Assembly (NCBI RefSeq): GCF_007678455.1
Contig: NZ_VEEP01000006.1
Span: 124,001-188,000 of the forward strand
Length of the DNA stretch: 64,000 nucleotides
Origin: Cytobacillus oceanisediminis 2691
GTDB lineage: Bacteria > Bacillota > Bacilli > Bacillales > Cytobacillaceae
Direction: 5' to 3'
The notes under the pieces were generated by a model. It saw only the letters and a program-made list of their open reading frames with translations. It made no database searches and was not told the DNA's origin. Shown one piece after another: positions 44,120 to 52,741 of this stretch. Numbering within the stretch: position 1 is the first letter of the stretch; every line of letters starts with the position of its first letter. Position numbers and translations under genes: made by a program.

Positions 44120-45631
44120 TTATTGTTTATTGAAATAATTAATAATGCCTCTGTACACAGCATCAGCTGCTTTTTGCCTGAACGTTGAATTTGCTAAAAG
44201 ATCTGCATCATCTTTATTAGACACAAAGGCAACTTCGACTAATACGCTTGGAATTTTCGTATCCTTTATAACCCTAAAATCTCCATGTTTGACACCGCGG
44301 TTATAGGTTCCAAGTGTTGCGATAAGTTCCTTTTGGATTTCTTCTGCCAATAACTGACTGTCGGCGGATTCGTATGTGCTGTTCCACCATGTTTCTGTTC
44401 CGTGTGGTGAAGATGTCGAATAAGAATTAACGTGCATACTGACAAAGATATCAGCCCCAGAACTATTAGCTTTTGCTACACGCTCATTTAACGTAGGATA
44501 GGTATCTCCTGTCCTCGTCATCAAAACCTTCGACATGGAGCTTGTCAACCTTGATTGAATTCTTTTTGACATATCAAGTACTAAATCTTTTTCAACCAAC
44601 TTTGTGCCACCACTTGTATACCCGCTTGCACCAGGGTCAGTACCACCATGACCTGCGTCAATCATAATTGTCTTGCCAACAACAGAAATGGCCAAAGAAT
44701 TGAAAATCCCCTCAGAAACGGAACCCGGACCTCCATAAACAAAGAAACTTTGGTATCCGTTGTTGATAATAGCGCTTCTTGTTTCCGTCGGCACCGAGGT
44801 AGCTGTTGTTAATAAAATAGGCTCATTTCTTTTTGCTGCAAAAACAGCTCCAGTTAATGCATCGGCGAACGTCATTCCAGTTGCAATAGAAGACTGAGAC
44901 CGAGTGCTGAAATACTTATTAGCAATATTAGCAGCGACTTCAAAACGGTTTCGGCCATCAATTCGGTATGGATTAGGAACGCTATTATATACATTTCTTG
45001 AAATACTGCCTTCACCACCGACGATAATCGTCTGGCTTACTCCCCATTGATCGATAATCGCTTTAGTAGAACCAGGTAATGTGTTTGTATTCGTTAATAA
45101 AATTGGATATCCATTTCTTGCTGCATATGGAGCAATTGCAAGAGCATCCGGAAAATTCAAGCCATAGGCAAGAACTACTTTACTGCTTTTTCCTACACGG
45201 AGTGCGATATTGTTTGCAACCTCAAAACGATTGGCTCCTGAGATTCTTTCAGTTTTCAATCCCATCTTTCTGACTTCAGACAATACACTGTCAGAAATAC
45301 TGGCTGAACCTCCCACAGCAATAACATTTGTTGCATTTAATCTATCAATCTCTGCTTTTGTTGCTGCAGTCAATACTCCTGGCTGTGTTAATAAAATTGG
45401 CGCATTATATTTATATGCCAAAGGCGCCGCAGCCAATGCATCTGCATAAGCATCATAATTAGCAAGGATGACTGTATTTGCAGATGTCCATCCCTTTTTA
45501 GAAACATTTACTGCAACCTCAAACCGATCCTGTCCGCCCAACCTGATTGTGTAGCCCTCTGCCGATGCCGGTAAAACAGCTATAAAACAAAAAGCAGCAG
45601 CGAACAGAAAAGCCACAAAAACTTTTTTCAT
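44120..45631 (-). CDS. N-acetylmuramoyl-L-alanine amidase with three CWB2 repeats (LytC-like)
   Basis: The 503-residue secreted autolysin has signal peptide MKKVFVAFLFAAAFCFIAVL with Ala-X-Ala cleavage near PASA-EG. Three cell-wall-binding type 2 repeats (about 28-320), with RLGGQDRFEVAVNVS, GNRFEVANN and GRNRFEVAANIA, precede an Amidase_3 domain (about 325-503). Its zinc ligands are visible in MIDAGHGGTDPGA, EKDLVLD and SMHVNS, with glutamate in VEVAFVSN. It cleaves the amide between muramic acid and stem peptide. A SigD-like promoter and TAGGGAGGC site upstream are in keeping with motility-linked LytC. Confidence 0.95.
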   Translation of the reverse strand: MKKVFVAFLFAAAFCFIAVLPASAEGYTIRLGGQDRFEVAVNVSKKGWTSANTVILANYDAYADALAAAPLAYKYNAPILLTQPGVLTAATKAEIDRLNATNVIAVGGSASISDSVLSEVRKMGLKTERISGANRFEVANNIALRVGKSSKVVLAYGLNFPDALAIAPYAARNGYPILLTNTNTLPGSTKAIIDQWGVSQTIIVGGEGSISRNVYNSVPNPYRIDGRNRFEVAANIANKYFSTRSQSSIATGMTFADALTGAVFAAKRNEPILLTTATSVPTETRSAIINNGYQSFFVYGGPGSVSEGIFNSLAISVVGKTIMIDAGHGGTDPGASGYTSGGTKLVEKDLVLDMSKRIQSRLTSSMSKVLMTRTGDTYPTLNERVAKANSSGADIFVSMHVNSYSTSSPHGTETWWNSTYESADSQLLAEEIQKELIATLGTYNRGVKHGDFRVIKDTKIPSVLVEVAFVSNKDDADLLANSTFRQKAADAVYRGIINYFNKQ

Positions 45632-45664
45632 TATCTTGCCTCCCTAGTTGTTATCTCTCTTATT

Positions 45665-45691
45665 TTATCGGACCGAATCGACAAATTTCTA
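45665..45691 (-). promoter_or_regulatory. SigD-like promoter of the LytC-like amidase
   Basis: TAGA (45691-45688), 15 nt, TCCGATAA (45672-45665): one mismatch in each box from TAAA-N15-GCCGATAA. B. subtilis lytC is known to be SigD dependent. Confidence 0.5.
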
Positions 45692-45951
45692 TAAAATTTC
45701 CAAAAAAAATGAAAATTGGTAGATTGGCCTTATGGTATTGGAAAATAAGTTTAATAGAGGAATTATATAGAATATTTTTGTTGTGAATCCACTCCAAAAG
45801 ATACTTTAAAATTGACTGTTATATAAGAAATGTGTACTAAAACACTAATACCTCCTTAGTATAAGGATTGGTGATCAAACTAACCCTTTAAAAATTCATG
45901 TCCCTGAAGTGTCGAAATTTGAGATCCACGATAGTGTGAACATACCAAAAA
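45692..45951. other. AT-rich intergenic stretch without recognisable gene
   Basis: This segment of about 260 bases lies between the amidase promoter region and the terminator of the LytB-like gene. I see no open frame with a ribosome site, RNA gene or repeat. A short AAGGAGG (45858-45852 region, minus strand) precedes only a two-codon frame. Confidence 0.4.
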
Positions 45952-45976
45952 GGACAGACTTTGGAAAAGTCTGTCC
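45946..45976 (-). terminator. Terminator of the LytB-like gene
   Basis: A 10-bp stem GGACAGACTT (45952-45961) and AAGTCTGTCC (45967-45976) with a 5-nt loop is followed on the minus strand by TTTTTGGTATG. It lies directly after the stop of the SpoIID/LytB gene. Confidence 0.85.
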
Positions 45977-45992
45977 CTTAAATAATAGTAAA

Positions 45993-48173
45993 TTAATTTC
46001 CTAGGGTTGCCCCTGGATAGTAATGTTTCAAAATTTCTACATATGACTTTCCGGACGAAGCCATGTTTTTAGCGCCATACTGGCTCATTCCTACGCCATG
46101 TCCGTATCCTTTTCCTCTGATCGTCATAATATCTGTGTCTTTATTATAAGTCACAGGATCTAAGAGATGGCTTTTAAACACGCTGCCGCCAAACATAGAG
46201 CGGAATGCACCAATGCTTAAAGTGCGTTTAAGGTTAATTCTATCAATCTCTTTTTCTGAATTCAGCTTATAAGTGTTTGTTGAAGGATAACGAACAAAGA
46301 AATCAATATCCAACGTGGCACTTACACTTCGGTTTCCTGATGTCTTTTCAGGCGATAACGAATATCCATTAATCGATACAATTTTTATTTCCGTGTTTGC
46401 ATAGCCATTTTTGTACAGCCAATTCTTGATGCTGTTAGCAACACTTGTATCGGACTCCTTAATAGAACTCCACCAGTGACCTGGATTTTTCAGATTATCT
46501 TTATAAGGCTCCATGTTAATCTGTGTCTTTTTCATAGGTATGGACCATGGAATTTCAGGATCATAAGAATCAGCTTTCGCAGATAAATATGGAACAAGAG
46601 TCGTCCCCCAGGCGTTGGCATTCGATTCTATATATCCGCCATTGCTTGACGAGAATACAGCAGAAATTGGATTGCCATTGTATCTTAATACTTTACCTGC
46701 AGTCCCTTCAACAGCCTGATTGGTACGCTGCTGATAATAATCATCAACCCATGTAACACCACCATATACCTGAAAGCCCTGTGTATCTGCAACAACTTTC
46801 CCTACAGAATTGATTGAATAGGTACGGGCAGCCACCGCCTGTGCTTTGAGAGCTTCAACTCCCCAACTCGCAGGCATTTCATGAGGTACTACACCCTTTA
46901 GATAGTCCTCAAATGGGATTTCTCTGTTGATCGGTCTAACATATCCGTTTTCGAGGAAGAATTCCATTTTGCCCATATATGGCTTATTGTTTAATTTGAT
47001 CTGGTTACTAGTGTTATAACGAGATGGAATCAATGCAAACTCAGAATTGCCAAAATCCTTTAATTTTTGAGAGCCCTTGTATAAAACCAGTCTGCTATTC
47101 TCATTTTTTACTGAATACGCTGAACCGGCAGCGAGCCGAACTTCATTCGGAAGACTGGCAACCACTGACTCATTAACAGAAGCCGGTCCGCCTAAAATGG
47201 TAAAGCTTGATATTTTTTTCTCGGAAATAATCGTTTTAATTGAATCCGGCAATCTTTCTGGTCTTGTCAATAATAACGGTGCATCTTGTTTGGCAGCCAA
47301 AACTGATCCGGTCAATGCATCAGCAAATGATAAGCCAGTAGAAATGAATGCTGTGTCTGCAGGCAGATTCAATTCTCTTACTATGTTAGCAGATACCTCG
47401 AAGCGGTCTGCGCCGCCTATTCGGGTTGCTGAAGGCAATTTGCTTCCAACTGTAGTACTTACACTGCCTGTACCTCCAACAATCAGTGTGCTGCTTTTTC
47501 CAGCCAAGGCGTCCTGAGTGTATTCCGGAAGAAAATCTTTCGCGGTTAACAAAATAGGATAACCGTTTTTAGCAGCATAAGGAGCAATGGAAAGTGCGTC
47601 GGCGAATACCAGCCCGTTTGCCACTACTGCTTTCCCGTTGTTAGGTATCTGAGCAGCAAGTTTTTGAGCTACTTCAAATCGATCCCGGCCAGAAATCCTT
47701 TTCACATCAGGTACAAAACTTTGAAGTTGGCTACCTACATTTGTAGATACACTTCCAGTTCCACCGACAATATAAACAGTTTTTGGATTCAATTCTTTTA
47801 ACTTTTTCAATGTTTGACTTTCTAATTCATTGGGTAATGTTAAAAGTATAGGTGCATTTTTGTAATAGGCGAATGGTGTTGCAGCCAAGGCATCGGCAAA
47901 TGCCTTGTAGTTAACCAGGATGACTGTATCAGCTTGACTCCAGCCACTGGAAGCTACATTGTTGGCAACAGCAAATCGGTCATTTCCTGACATTCTAATG
48001 TTTCCATTCGCAAGCTTATAATCACCAACAGTTGTAATATTGATCGCACGAGTATTTCCAATATAATTGCTTAATTTGACGGAAATATTCGCAGCCTGGG
48101 CATAAGAAGTAAACGGCATCAACGTGACACAAATGGCTAAAATTAGAATGAAGGAAATCTTTTTCTTTATCAA
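45993..48173 (-). CDS. SpoIID/LytB domain protein with CWB2 repeats (LytB-like amidase enhancer)
   Basis: The 726-residue secreted wall protein has signal peptide MIKKKISFILILAICVTLMP, cleavage near SYAQA-AN. Three CWB2 repeats (about 55-345: RMSGNDRFAVANNV, GRDRFEVAQ, GADRFEVSAN) precede a SpoIID/LytB domain with MPASWGVEALKAQAVAARTY, VFSSSNGGYIESNANAWG and GYGHGVGMSQYGAKNMASSG. LytB in B. subtilis enhances LytC amidase; the SpoIID fold is a lytic transglycosylase acting on denuded glycan. It lies between the two amidase genes, the same shared leader sequence being present. Confidence 0.93.
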   Translation of the reverse strand: MIKKKISFILILAICVTLMPFTSYAQAANISVKLSNYIGNTRAINITTVGDYKLANGNIRMSGNDRFAVANNVASSGWSQADTVILVNYKAFADALAATPFAYYKNAPILLTLPNELESQTLKKLKELNPKTVYIVGGTGSVSTNVGSQLQSFVPDVKRISGRDRFEVAQKLAAQIPNNGKAVVANGLVFADALSIAPYAAKNGYPILLTAKDFLPEYTQDALAGKSSTLIVGGTGSVSTTVGSKLPSATRIGGADRFEVSANIVRELNLPADTAFISTGLSFADALTGSVLAAKQDAPLLLTRPERLPDSIKTIISEKKISSFTILGGPASVNESVVASLPNEVRLAAGSAYSVKNENSRLVLYKGSQKLKDFGNSEFALIPSRYNTSNQIKLNNKPYMGKMEFFLENGYVRPINREIPFEDYLKGVVPHEMPASWGVEALKAQAVAARTYSINSVGKVVADTQGFQVYGGVTWVDDYYQQRTNQAVEGTAGKVLRYNGNPISAVFSSSNGGYIESNANAWGTTLVPYLSAKADSYDPEIPWSIPMKKTQINMEPYKDNLKNPGHWWSSIKESDTSVANSIKNWLYKNGYANTEIKIVSINGYSLSPEKTSGNRSVSATLDIDFFVRYPSTNTYKLNSEKEIDRINLKRTLSIGAFRSMFGGSVFKSHLLDPVTYNKDTDIMTIRGKGYGHGVGMSQYGAKNMASSGKSYVEILKHYYPGATLGN

Positions 48174-48311
48174 TTTTTACCCTCCCTAGTTGTTAAAACA
48201 AGCAAAATATGACAATAACCCTCCCTTTTTCTACTAATATACGAACCTATCACTAAATTTATCAAATATTGTCAAATGAGTAAATGGAATTTTTAATATA
48301 AATTTAATGTA

Positions 48312-48350
48312 AATGAAAAGAGCCGGGTGCGTTGCAAGCATACCGGCTCT
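48312..48350 (-). terminator. Terminator overlapping the sortase stop codon
   Basis: A perfect 8-bp stem AGAGCCGG (48319-48326) and CCGGCTCT (48343-48350) with a 16-nt loop. The 5' arm on the minus strand includes two bases of the TAG stop, and CTTTTCATTT follows. Confidence 0.75.
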
Positions 48351-48987
48351 ACATTTTCTCGCTTTTAATTAAATCCGCTACCAAAATATACCTATCTGGA
48401 GCATCCCCGATAAAGTCAAATGGATAGCAGGTGGTAACGGTTAAAGTGGCACGTGGTTTAGGTACTATCACGGTTCGGTCATCGGCATCTACAATTCGGA
48501 CCTTCCTTACCTTATAGGTAAACTCCCCAGCAGATGTGGAAACAACCAGCAAGTCCCCTTTACCGACTTCCCCGAGCTTCCTGAACACTGTGTCTCTATG
48601 TCCCGATAGTACCGAGTTATCCTTTTCTCCAGGAAGAACACTTCCGGAAAAATGTCCAACGCCTTTTTCAAGCTCGTCCTCATCTGTCCCATGGTAGATT
48701 GGCAGATTGGCCTTAAGCTTGGGGATATGAAGATTGCCAATCTCTTCGCCTTTTTTTGGTCTCTCTGGATAAAGAATGTTTTTTCTGACAGGGTTCTTCG
48801 TTATATTAGCAGCGCTTGCAGTAAAAGTTTCTTCATCTGACTGATGAGTCTGATAAAGCCAATAGCCTTTAAGAAGTTTATAACCATTGGTACTGCTAAA
48901 CCATAAACCAAATATGACTATACTAACTGATAGAGAAAGAAGAACCAGGTAACCGGCTCTTCTCTTTTTTTTCAATTTCCTAAACAC
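48349..48987 (-). CDS. Class D sortase
   Basis: This 212-residue membrane transpeptidase has an N-terminal signal-anchor helix (residues about 12-32), then a sortase domain with the catalytic His in SVLSGHRDTVF, the active-site Cys in TLTVTTCYPFDFIG and the Arg in DRYILVADLI. The class D features fit the LPxTA-type substrate encoded just upstream. It overlaps the substrate gene by 8 nt, so the two are co-translated. Cys attack on the LPNTA signal and wall anchoring are expected. Confidence 0.93.
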   Translation of the reverse strand: MFRKLKKKRRAGYLVLLSLSVSIVIFGLWFSSTNGYKLLKGYWLYQTHQSDEETFTASAANITKNPVRKNILYPERPKKGEEIGNLHIPKLKANLPIYHGTDEDELEKGVGHFSGSVLPGEKDNSVLSGHRDTVFRKLGEVGKGDLLVVSTSAGEFTYKVRKVRIVDADDRTVIVPKPRATLTVTTCYPFDFIGDAPDRYILVADLIKSEKM

Positions 48988-50167
48988 CTTTAACTCTCAC
49001 TTTTCTGATTGCAAAGATTCCAAATAGGAACATGGCAAAACCAGCCAAAGCGTTCGGAAGATAGTCAGATGCCGTGTTTGGCAGCTTTCCGCCTTTTACC
49101 GTTTTAGCAACCTTCACAGCAGGTACTTTCTCGGCTGCCTTTGTTACTTCTTCTGCAGTTTCTTTTGTTTTTTCAATCGTTTTCCCTGTTTCCTGAAGAA
49201 AATCCGATCCAAACATTTCTTTTGTTATTTTCATATCCGCTAATAACTTGCCATCTTTGGATAGAATCTTAATGATCAGGTCTGCTCCATTTGTTGAATC
49301 CATTTTTAAAAGGGACTCAAAAGAGATGGCGGTTTCCTTACCATCTTTGGACAGATAGTACTCCACCTTTAAATCAAAAAGGTTAAGTAAATCATTCCAT
49401 ACATCAATGAATTCAGCGATATCTTCAGCAGATAAGTCTTCTGCGCTTTCGAACTCAGGGAAGTTCATTAAACGCTGTCCGATTTCTTCCATTTTGACCA
49501 GGAACTGTTCCTGATCCAAATCAGGGTTTTCAAGGATTGCGAGTAAATGGTTTGCTAAATTATTGGCTTCAGCCAATGAAAGACCAAAACTATCAAGCGT
49601 GTTAATCAGCTCATCTTTGGATTCCATGAAAATATGTTCGGCCACGGTCATGTACAAGTCTTCCATATTGTCATAGTTTTCAAGTGAATCATCATATTTA
49701 TTCAAGAAAGCTTCAAGCTCTTCTTTAGATTTAAAATCAAATTCATTAAGCAGTTCCTGGAGATTTTCATCTGTAATTGGAGTCAATTCAGCAGTATACA
49801 GGTAATCAGACACTTCCCAGTAAAGGTCTTCATAAAAAATAAATTGGTCAAGTGATTTTTCGTTTTCCTCAAGCAACTTTATGAGTTCTTCTTCCGTCAT
49901 TACGAATTCTTTAAGCAGTTCTTGAAGGTTAGTTTCATTCACAAGAGGTCCCAGGTAATCTTTCAGTTCCGTTAAATCTTCAAACTCTTCAAGACTGTAA
50001 TCGTGAGTTTCTGATAAATAGGAAGTAAACTCTTCTTCAGACATACCTATTTCCTGTAAAAAACTCTTAAACTCCTCACTCTGCGGATTAACTTCCGCAA
50101 AGGCCGAATAAGGCAGCAAACCAAATGCCAGGACAACCGATAATAAAGCTGAAAGTAAACGCTTCAA
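48980..50167 (-). CDS. Acidic surface protein with LPNTA sortase signal
   Basis: The 395-residue secreted protein has signal peptide MKRLLSALLSVVLAFGLLPY (cleavage near AFA-EV) and a very acidic helical body with three or four diverged repeats of about 50 residues (EEEFTSYLSETHDYSLEEFE; EEELIKLLEENEKSLDQF; KEELEAFLNKYDDSLENY). A cell-wall sorting signal follows: LPNTAS, hydrophobic segment and basic tail KVRVKGV. This matches the 'processed acidic surface protein' type partnered with class D sortase. Function is unknown. It is the dedicated neighbour and presumed substrate of the sortase. Confidence 0.9.
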   Translation of the reverse strand: MKRLLSALLSVVLAFGLLPYSAFAEVNPQSEEFKSFLQEIGMSEEEFTSYLSETHDYSLEEFEDLTELKDYLGPLVNETNLQELLKEFVMTEEELIKLLEENEKSLDQFIFYEDLYWEVSDYLYTAELTPITDENLQELLNEFDFKSKEELEAFLNKYDDSLENYDNMEDLYMTVAEHIFMESKDELINTLDSFGLSLAEANNLANHLLAILENPDLDQEQFLVKMEEIGQRLMNFPEFESAEDLSAEDIAEFIDVWNDLLNLFDLKVEYYLSKDGKETAISFESLLKMDSTNGADLIIKILSKDGKLLADMKITKEMFGSDFLQETGKTIEKTKETAEEVTKAAEKVPAVKVAKTVKGGKLPNTASDYLPNALAGFAMFLFGIFAIRKVRVKGV

Positions 50168-50277
50168 AAATAATTCCCCCTAAATATTATATGTCTACCA
50201 AATTAGTATATATGGAATAAGGATTTTCCGGTAGAGGGTTTTTTTGGAATTTTTGAAAGACTATTCTCCTGGTAATT

Positions 50278-50304
50278 TAAAAAGACCTTCCTATAACAGG
50301 AAGG
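50278..50304 (-). terminator. Terminator of the second amidase gene
   Basis: A 7-bp stem CCTTCCT (50286-50292) and AGGAAGG (50298-50304) with a 5-nt loop is followed on the minus strand by TCTTTTTAAA. Confidence 0.75.
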
Positions 50305-50322
50305 CGGGAAACTTGGTTTATA

Positions 50323-52026
50323 TTAATTTGAATAAAAGCTTTTAATACTATTTGCCAATGCCTGTGCTCTTTTATCCTGCACAGATTGGCTAGCCAAAAG
50401 TTTTACTTCCGTTGGATTGGAAATGAATCCAAGTTCTATTAAAACGGATGGCATTTTAGTCCATCGTGTAACAAAAAGGTTATGATCTTTAGTGCCAGTA
50501 GAGGAATATGTCGTTGTTATTCCTATTCCCGGGTATACAAGTGCCTTTGCAAAATTTTGAGCCAACACTTTACTATCTTGAGCTTGAAGAGAAGGAGTAG
50601 GATCATATGCTACATTGTTCCCTTGATAACTCAAAGATTTATATGTGGAGCCGCTTTTCACAATAAATACTTTTCGTTCAGTATCTTCTCGTACAAAAGG
50701 ATATTTCACTCCACCTGATAAAACATACACATCTTTCGTTTCAATAGCAGGACGATAAGAACTATAATGAGTGCTTAAACCTCTTGGGCTTGTAGAAACA
50801 TTCGAATCGTGATGGATACTGATGAATAAGTTTGCAGTCGTTTTATTAGCAATAGATGTTCTGTCTGCCAGATCCAAGAATATGTCCTGGCCAGGCGGTC
50901 TGGTAAACAGCACCTTCGCTCCCATAGCCTTAAGTTTAGCTGCAAGCTTTTCAGTAAATTGATTGTTTAACGTTTTTTCATAATAACCATTTTTAACTGC
51001 ACCCGGATCCTTACCGCCATGGCCGGGATCAAGCATTATGGTCTTTCCTTCTAGAGGAAGCAATGGCATTTGTCCAGTCAATTTTAGGAAAGTGTCATTA
51101 GGGACCGAAGCAGTTCCCCCTAAAATAACAAAATCATTTATGTTTTGGTTTTTAATAACGGTATAAACGGAATTCGGGATCATTGTTGAATGTGTCAACA
51201 ACAAAGGGGCTCCCTGTTTTGCTGCAAGAACAGAGCCAGTCAGAGCATCGGCAAAACTCATCCCAGTCGCCAGAAAGGCCTTGGCAGGACTCGGGCTCAG
51301 TTGGGTAACTATATTAGCAGAAACCTCAAAGCGATCCTTCCCGCCAATTCTTTTCACACCTGGGAGCTGCCCAGCAACAACTTTCCCTACACTGGCTTCT
51401 CCACCTGATATAATCGTAGATTTAATGCCAAGCTGGCTAATAGCTTCCTTCATCTTTACAGGCAATTCATTGCTCTTTGTCAGCAAGATTGGGTAGCCTT
51501 TTTTCGCTGCATATGGCGCAATCGCCAAAGCATCAGGGAAATTCAGGCCATTCGCTACTACTGCTGTTGAAGTAGACTTCAATTTCTTTGAGATATTATA
51601 GGCAACCTCAAAACGGTCCTTCCCGGCAATTCTTTCAATATTACTAAAGCCATTTGCCTTCAATGCTGAAGAAATCTTGGTAGAAACACTGCCAGTACCA
51701 CCAATTAAAATAATTTTTTGCGGTTTTAATCTTTTAATCTCTGTCAACACCCTTGAATCCAGTGAATCAGGAGCTGTTAACAAGATGGGTGCATTTTGCT
51801 GATAGGCGAATGGAGAACCAGCCAGTGCATCCGCAAATGCCTTGTAGTTAGCCAATACAACAACTGGTGCTCCGGCAGGCCACCCCTCTTTGGATACATT
51901 AATCGCAACCTGAAATCGGTCTTTCCCATCCATCCGTTTAGCAGTTACTTCTGCTGAACCTTCTAGGGATGGGAAAATTAAAAGCAACAATAAACTTACA
52001 AGAATGATAGATAAATATTTCTTCAT
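50323..52026 (-). CDS. Second CWB2-repeat N-acetylmuramoyl-L-alanine amidase
   Basis: The 567-residue secreted autolysin has signal peptide MKKYLSIILVSLLLLLIFPS, three CWB2 repeats (about 28-340: RMDGKDRFQVAINVS, GKDRFEVAYNIS, GGKDRFEVSANIV) and an Amidase_3 domain (about 345-567). Zinc-site pieces are MLDPGHGGKDPGA and SIHHDSN, with VLIELGFISN. Relative to the 503-residue paralogue, it has an insertion of about 60 residues between SIHHDSN and the C-terminal catalytic glutamate, with YVLSGGVKYPFVREDTERKV. The ribosome site is AAAGGGAG. Confidence 0.93.
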   Translation of the reverse strand: MKKYLSIILVSLLLLLIFPSLEGSAEVTAKRMDGKDRFQVAINVSKEGWPAGAPVVVLANYKAFADALAGSPFAYQQNAPILLTAPDSLDSRVLTEIKRLKPQKIILIGGTGSVSTKISSALKANGFSNIERIAGKDRFEVAYNISKKLKSTSTAVVANGLNFPDALAIAPYAAKKGYPILLTKSNELPVKMKEAISQLGIKSTIISGGEASVGKVVAGQLPGVKRIGGKDRFEVSANIVTQLSPSPAKAFLATGMSFADALTGSVLAAKQGAPLLLTHSTMIPNSVYTVIKNQNINDFVILGGTASVPNDTFLKLTGQMPLLPLEGKTIMLDPGHGGKDPGAVKNGYYEKTLNNQFTEKLAAKLKAMGAKVLFTRPPGQDIFLDLADRTSIANKTTANLFISIHHDSNVSTSPRGLSTHYSSYRPAIETKDVYVLSGGVKYPFVREDTERKVFIVKSGSTYKSLSYQGNNVAYDPTPSLQAQDSKVLAQNFAKALVYPGIGITTTYSSTGTKDHNLFVTRWTKMPSVLIELGFISNPTEVKLLASQSVQDKRAQALANSIKSFYSN

Positions 52027-52124
52027 GTCTAGCTCCCTTTATGTATTTTAAATCTATTTTCCTATTTGTTCGAAATATACCAAATTATTGTAACATAGTT
52101 AGAACTGGATTTTTCATAAATATC

Positions 52125-52155
52125 CAAAAAAATACACTCTAGTCCAGAGTGTATT
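52125..52155 (-). terminator. Bidirectional terminator after the small membrane protein gene
   Basis: A perfect 10-bp stem AATACACTCT (52131-52140) and AGAGTGTATT (52146-52155) with a 5-nt loop and T-runs on both sides (TTTTTTTGG on minus, TTTTTAGG on plus). Confidence 0.8.
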
Positions 52156-52182
52156 TTTAGGTTAGAAAACAAATCAATAACT

Positions 52183-52584
52183 TTATCCATTAGTTCTGTT
52201 TTTTATCAGATTCTTAATGAGCAAGTAACTCCCCTTGAGAACGAGAAAAATTGCGAAGAAGAGTATAAAACCCCATAGGCTTACAACAGCATCATCAAAC
52301 TCCATCTGTCCCCTGCCAGTGATTTTTTGCTGAATTTCGATTGCAAAAACAAGGACTAGCATTACTGTAAAAGTATATATAAAAGAAATGGCTGTAATAC
52401 TATATTGTGCTAGTAATTTAAAAATGAGATGTACTGAAAAAAATGAAACGATGCCAATAAACCCAAATACCCATAAATGGAGGTCTTTATCTGAGAAGTT
52501 AAGCCCAGCATTGGCTGCCATTTCCATAATAATATCATGTATGGAATTGACAATCTCAGCTAATACTTTTATAAATTCTTTCAT
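52183..52584 (-). CDS. Small integral membrane protein, function unknown
   Basis: The protein has about 133 residues and starts MKEFIKVLAEIVNSIHDIIM at 52584 with GGGAG upstream. Three hydrophobic segments are visible: LWVFGFIGIVSFFSVHLIFK, ISFIYTFTVMLVLVFAIEI and VSLWGFILFFAIFLVLKGSY, ending in a basic tail. I do not recognise the family. It stands between an amidase and a divergent LCP gene, so wall or membrane maintenance is a guess. Confidence 0.65.
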   Translation of the reverse strand: MKEFIKVLAEIVNSIHDIIMEMAANAGLNFSDKDLHLWVFGFIGIVSFFSVHLIFKLLAQYSITAISFIYTFTVMLVLVFAIEIQQKITGRGQMEFDDAVVSLWGFILFFAIFLVLKGSYLLIKNLIKNRTNG

Positions 52585-52741
52585 TATGATTAACTCCCTT
52601 TCTAACAAGTAATACCATTATATTAAATTTGTGGCATCGAATGTCGAAAAATCGTATATTCTGGTAAAAAATTATATTTTTTTTATTGTTTATTTTTGGT
52701 ATTCTATATATGTTGTTCATTTTTAATTGGAGGAAACACAT

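Noticed and set aside
48247-48275. SigA promoter TTGACA before the LytB-like gene
   Set aside because: The -35 is perfect but the -10 at 17 nt (TGATAG) is too poor to annotate.
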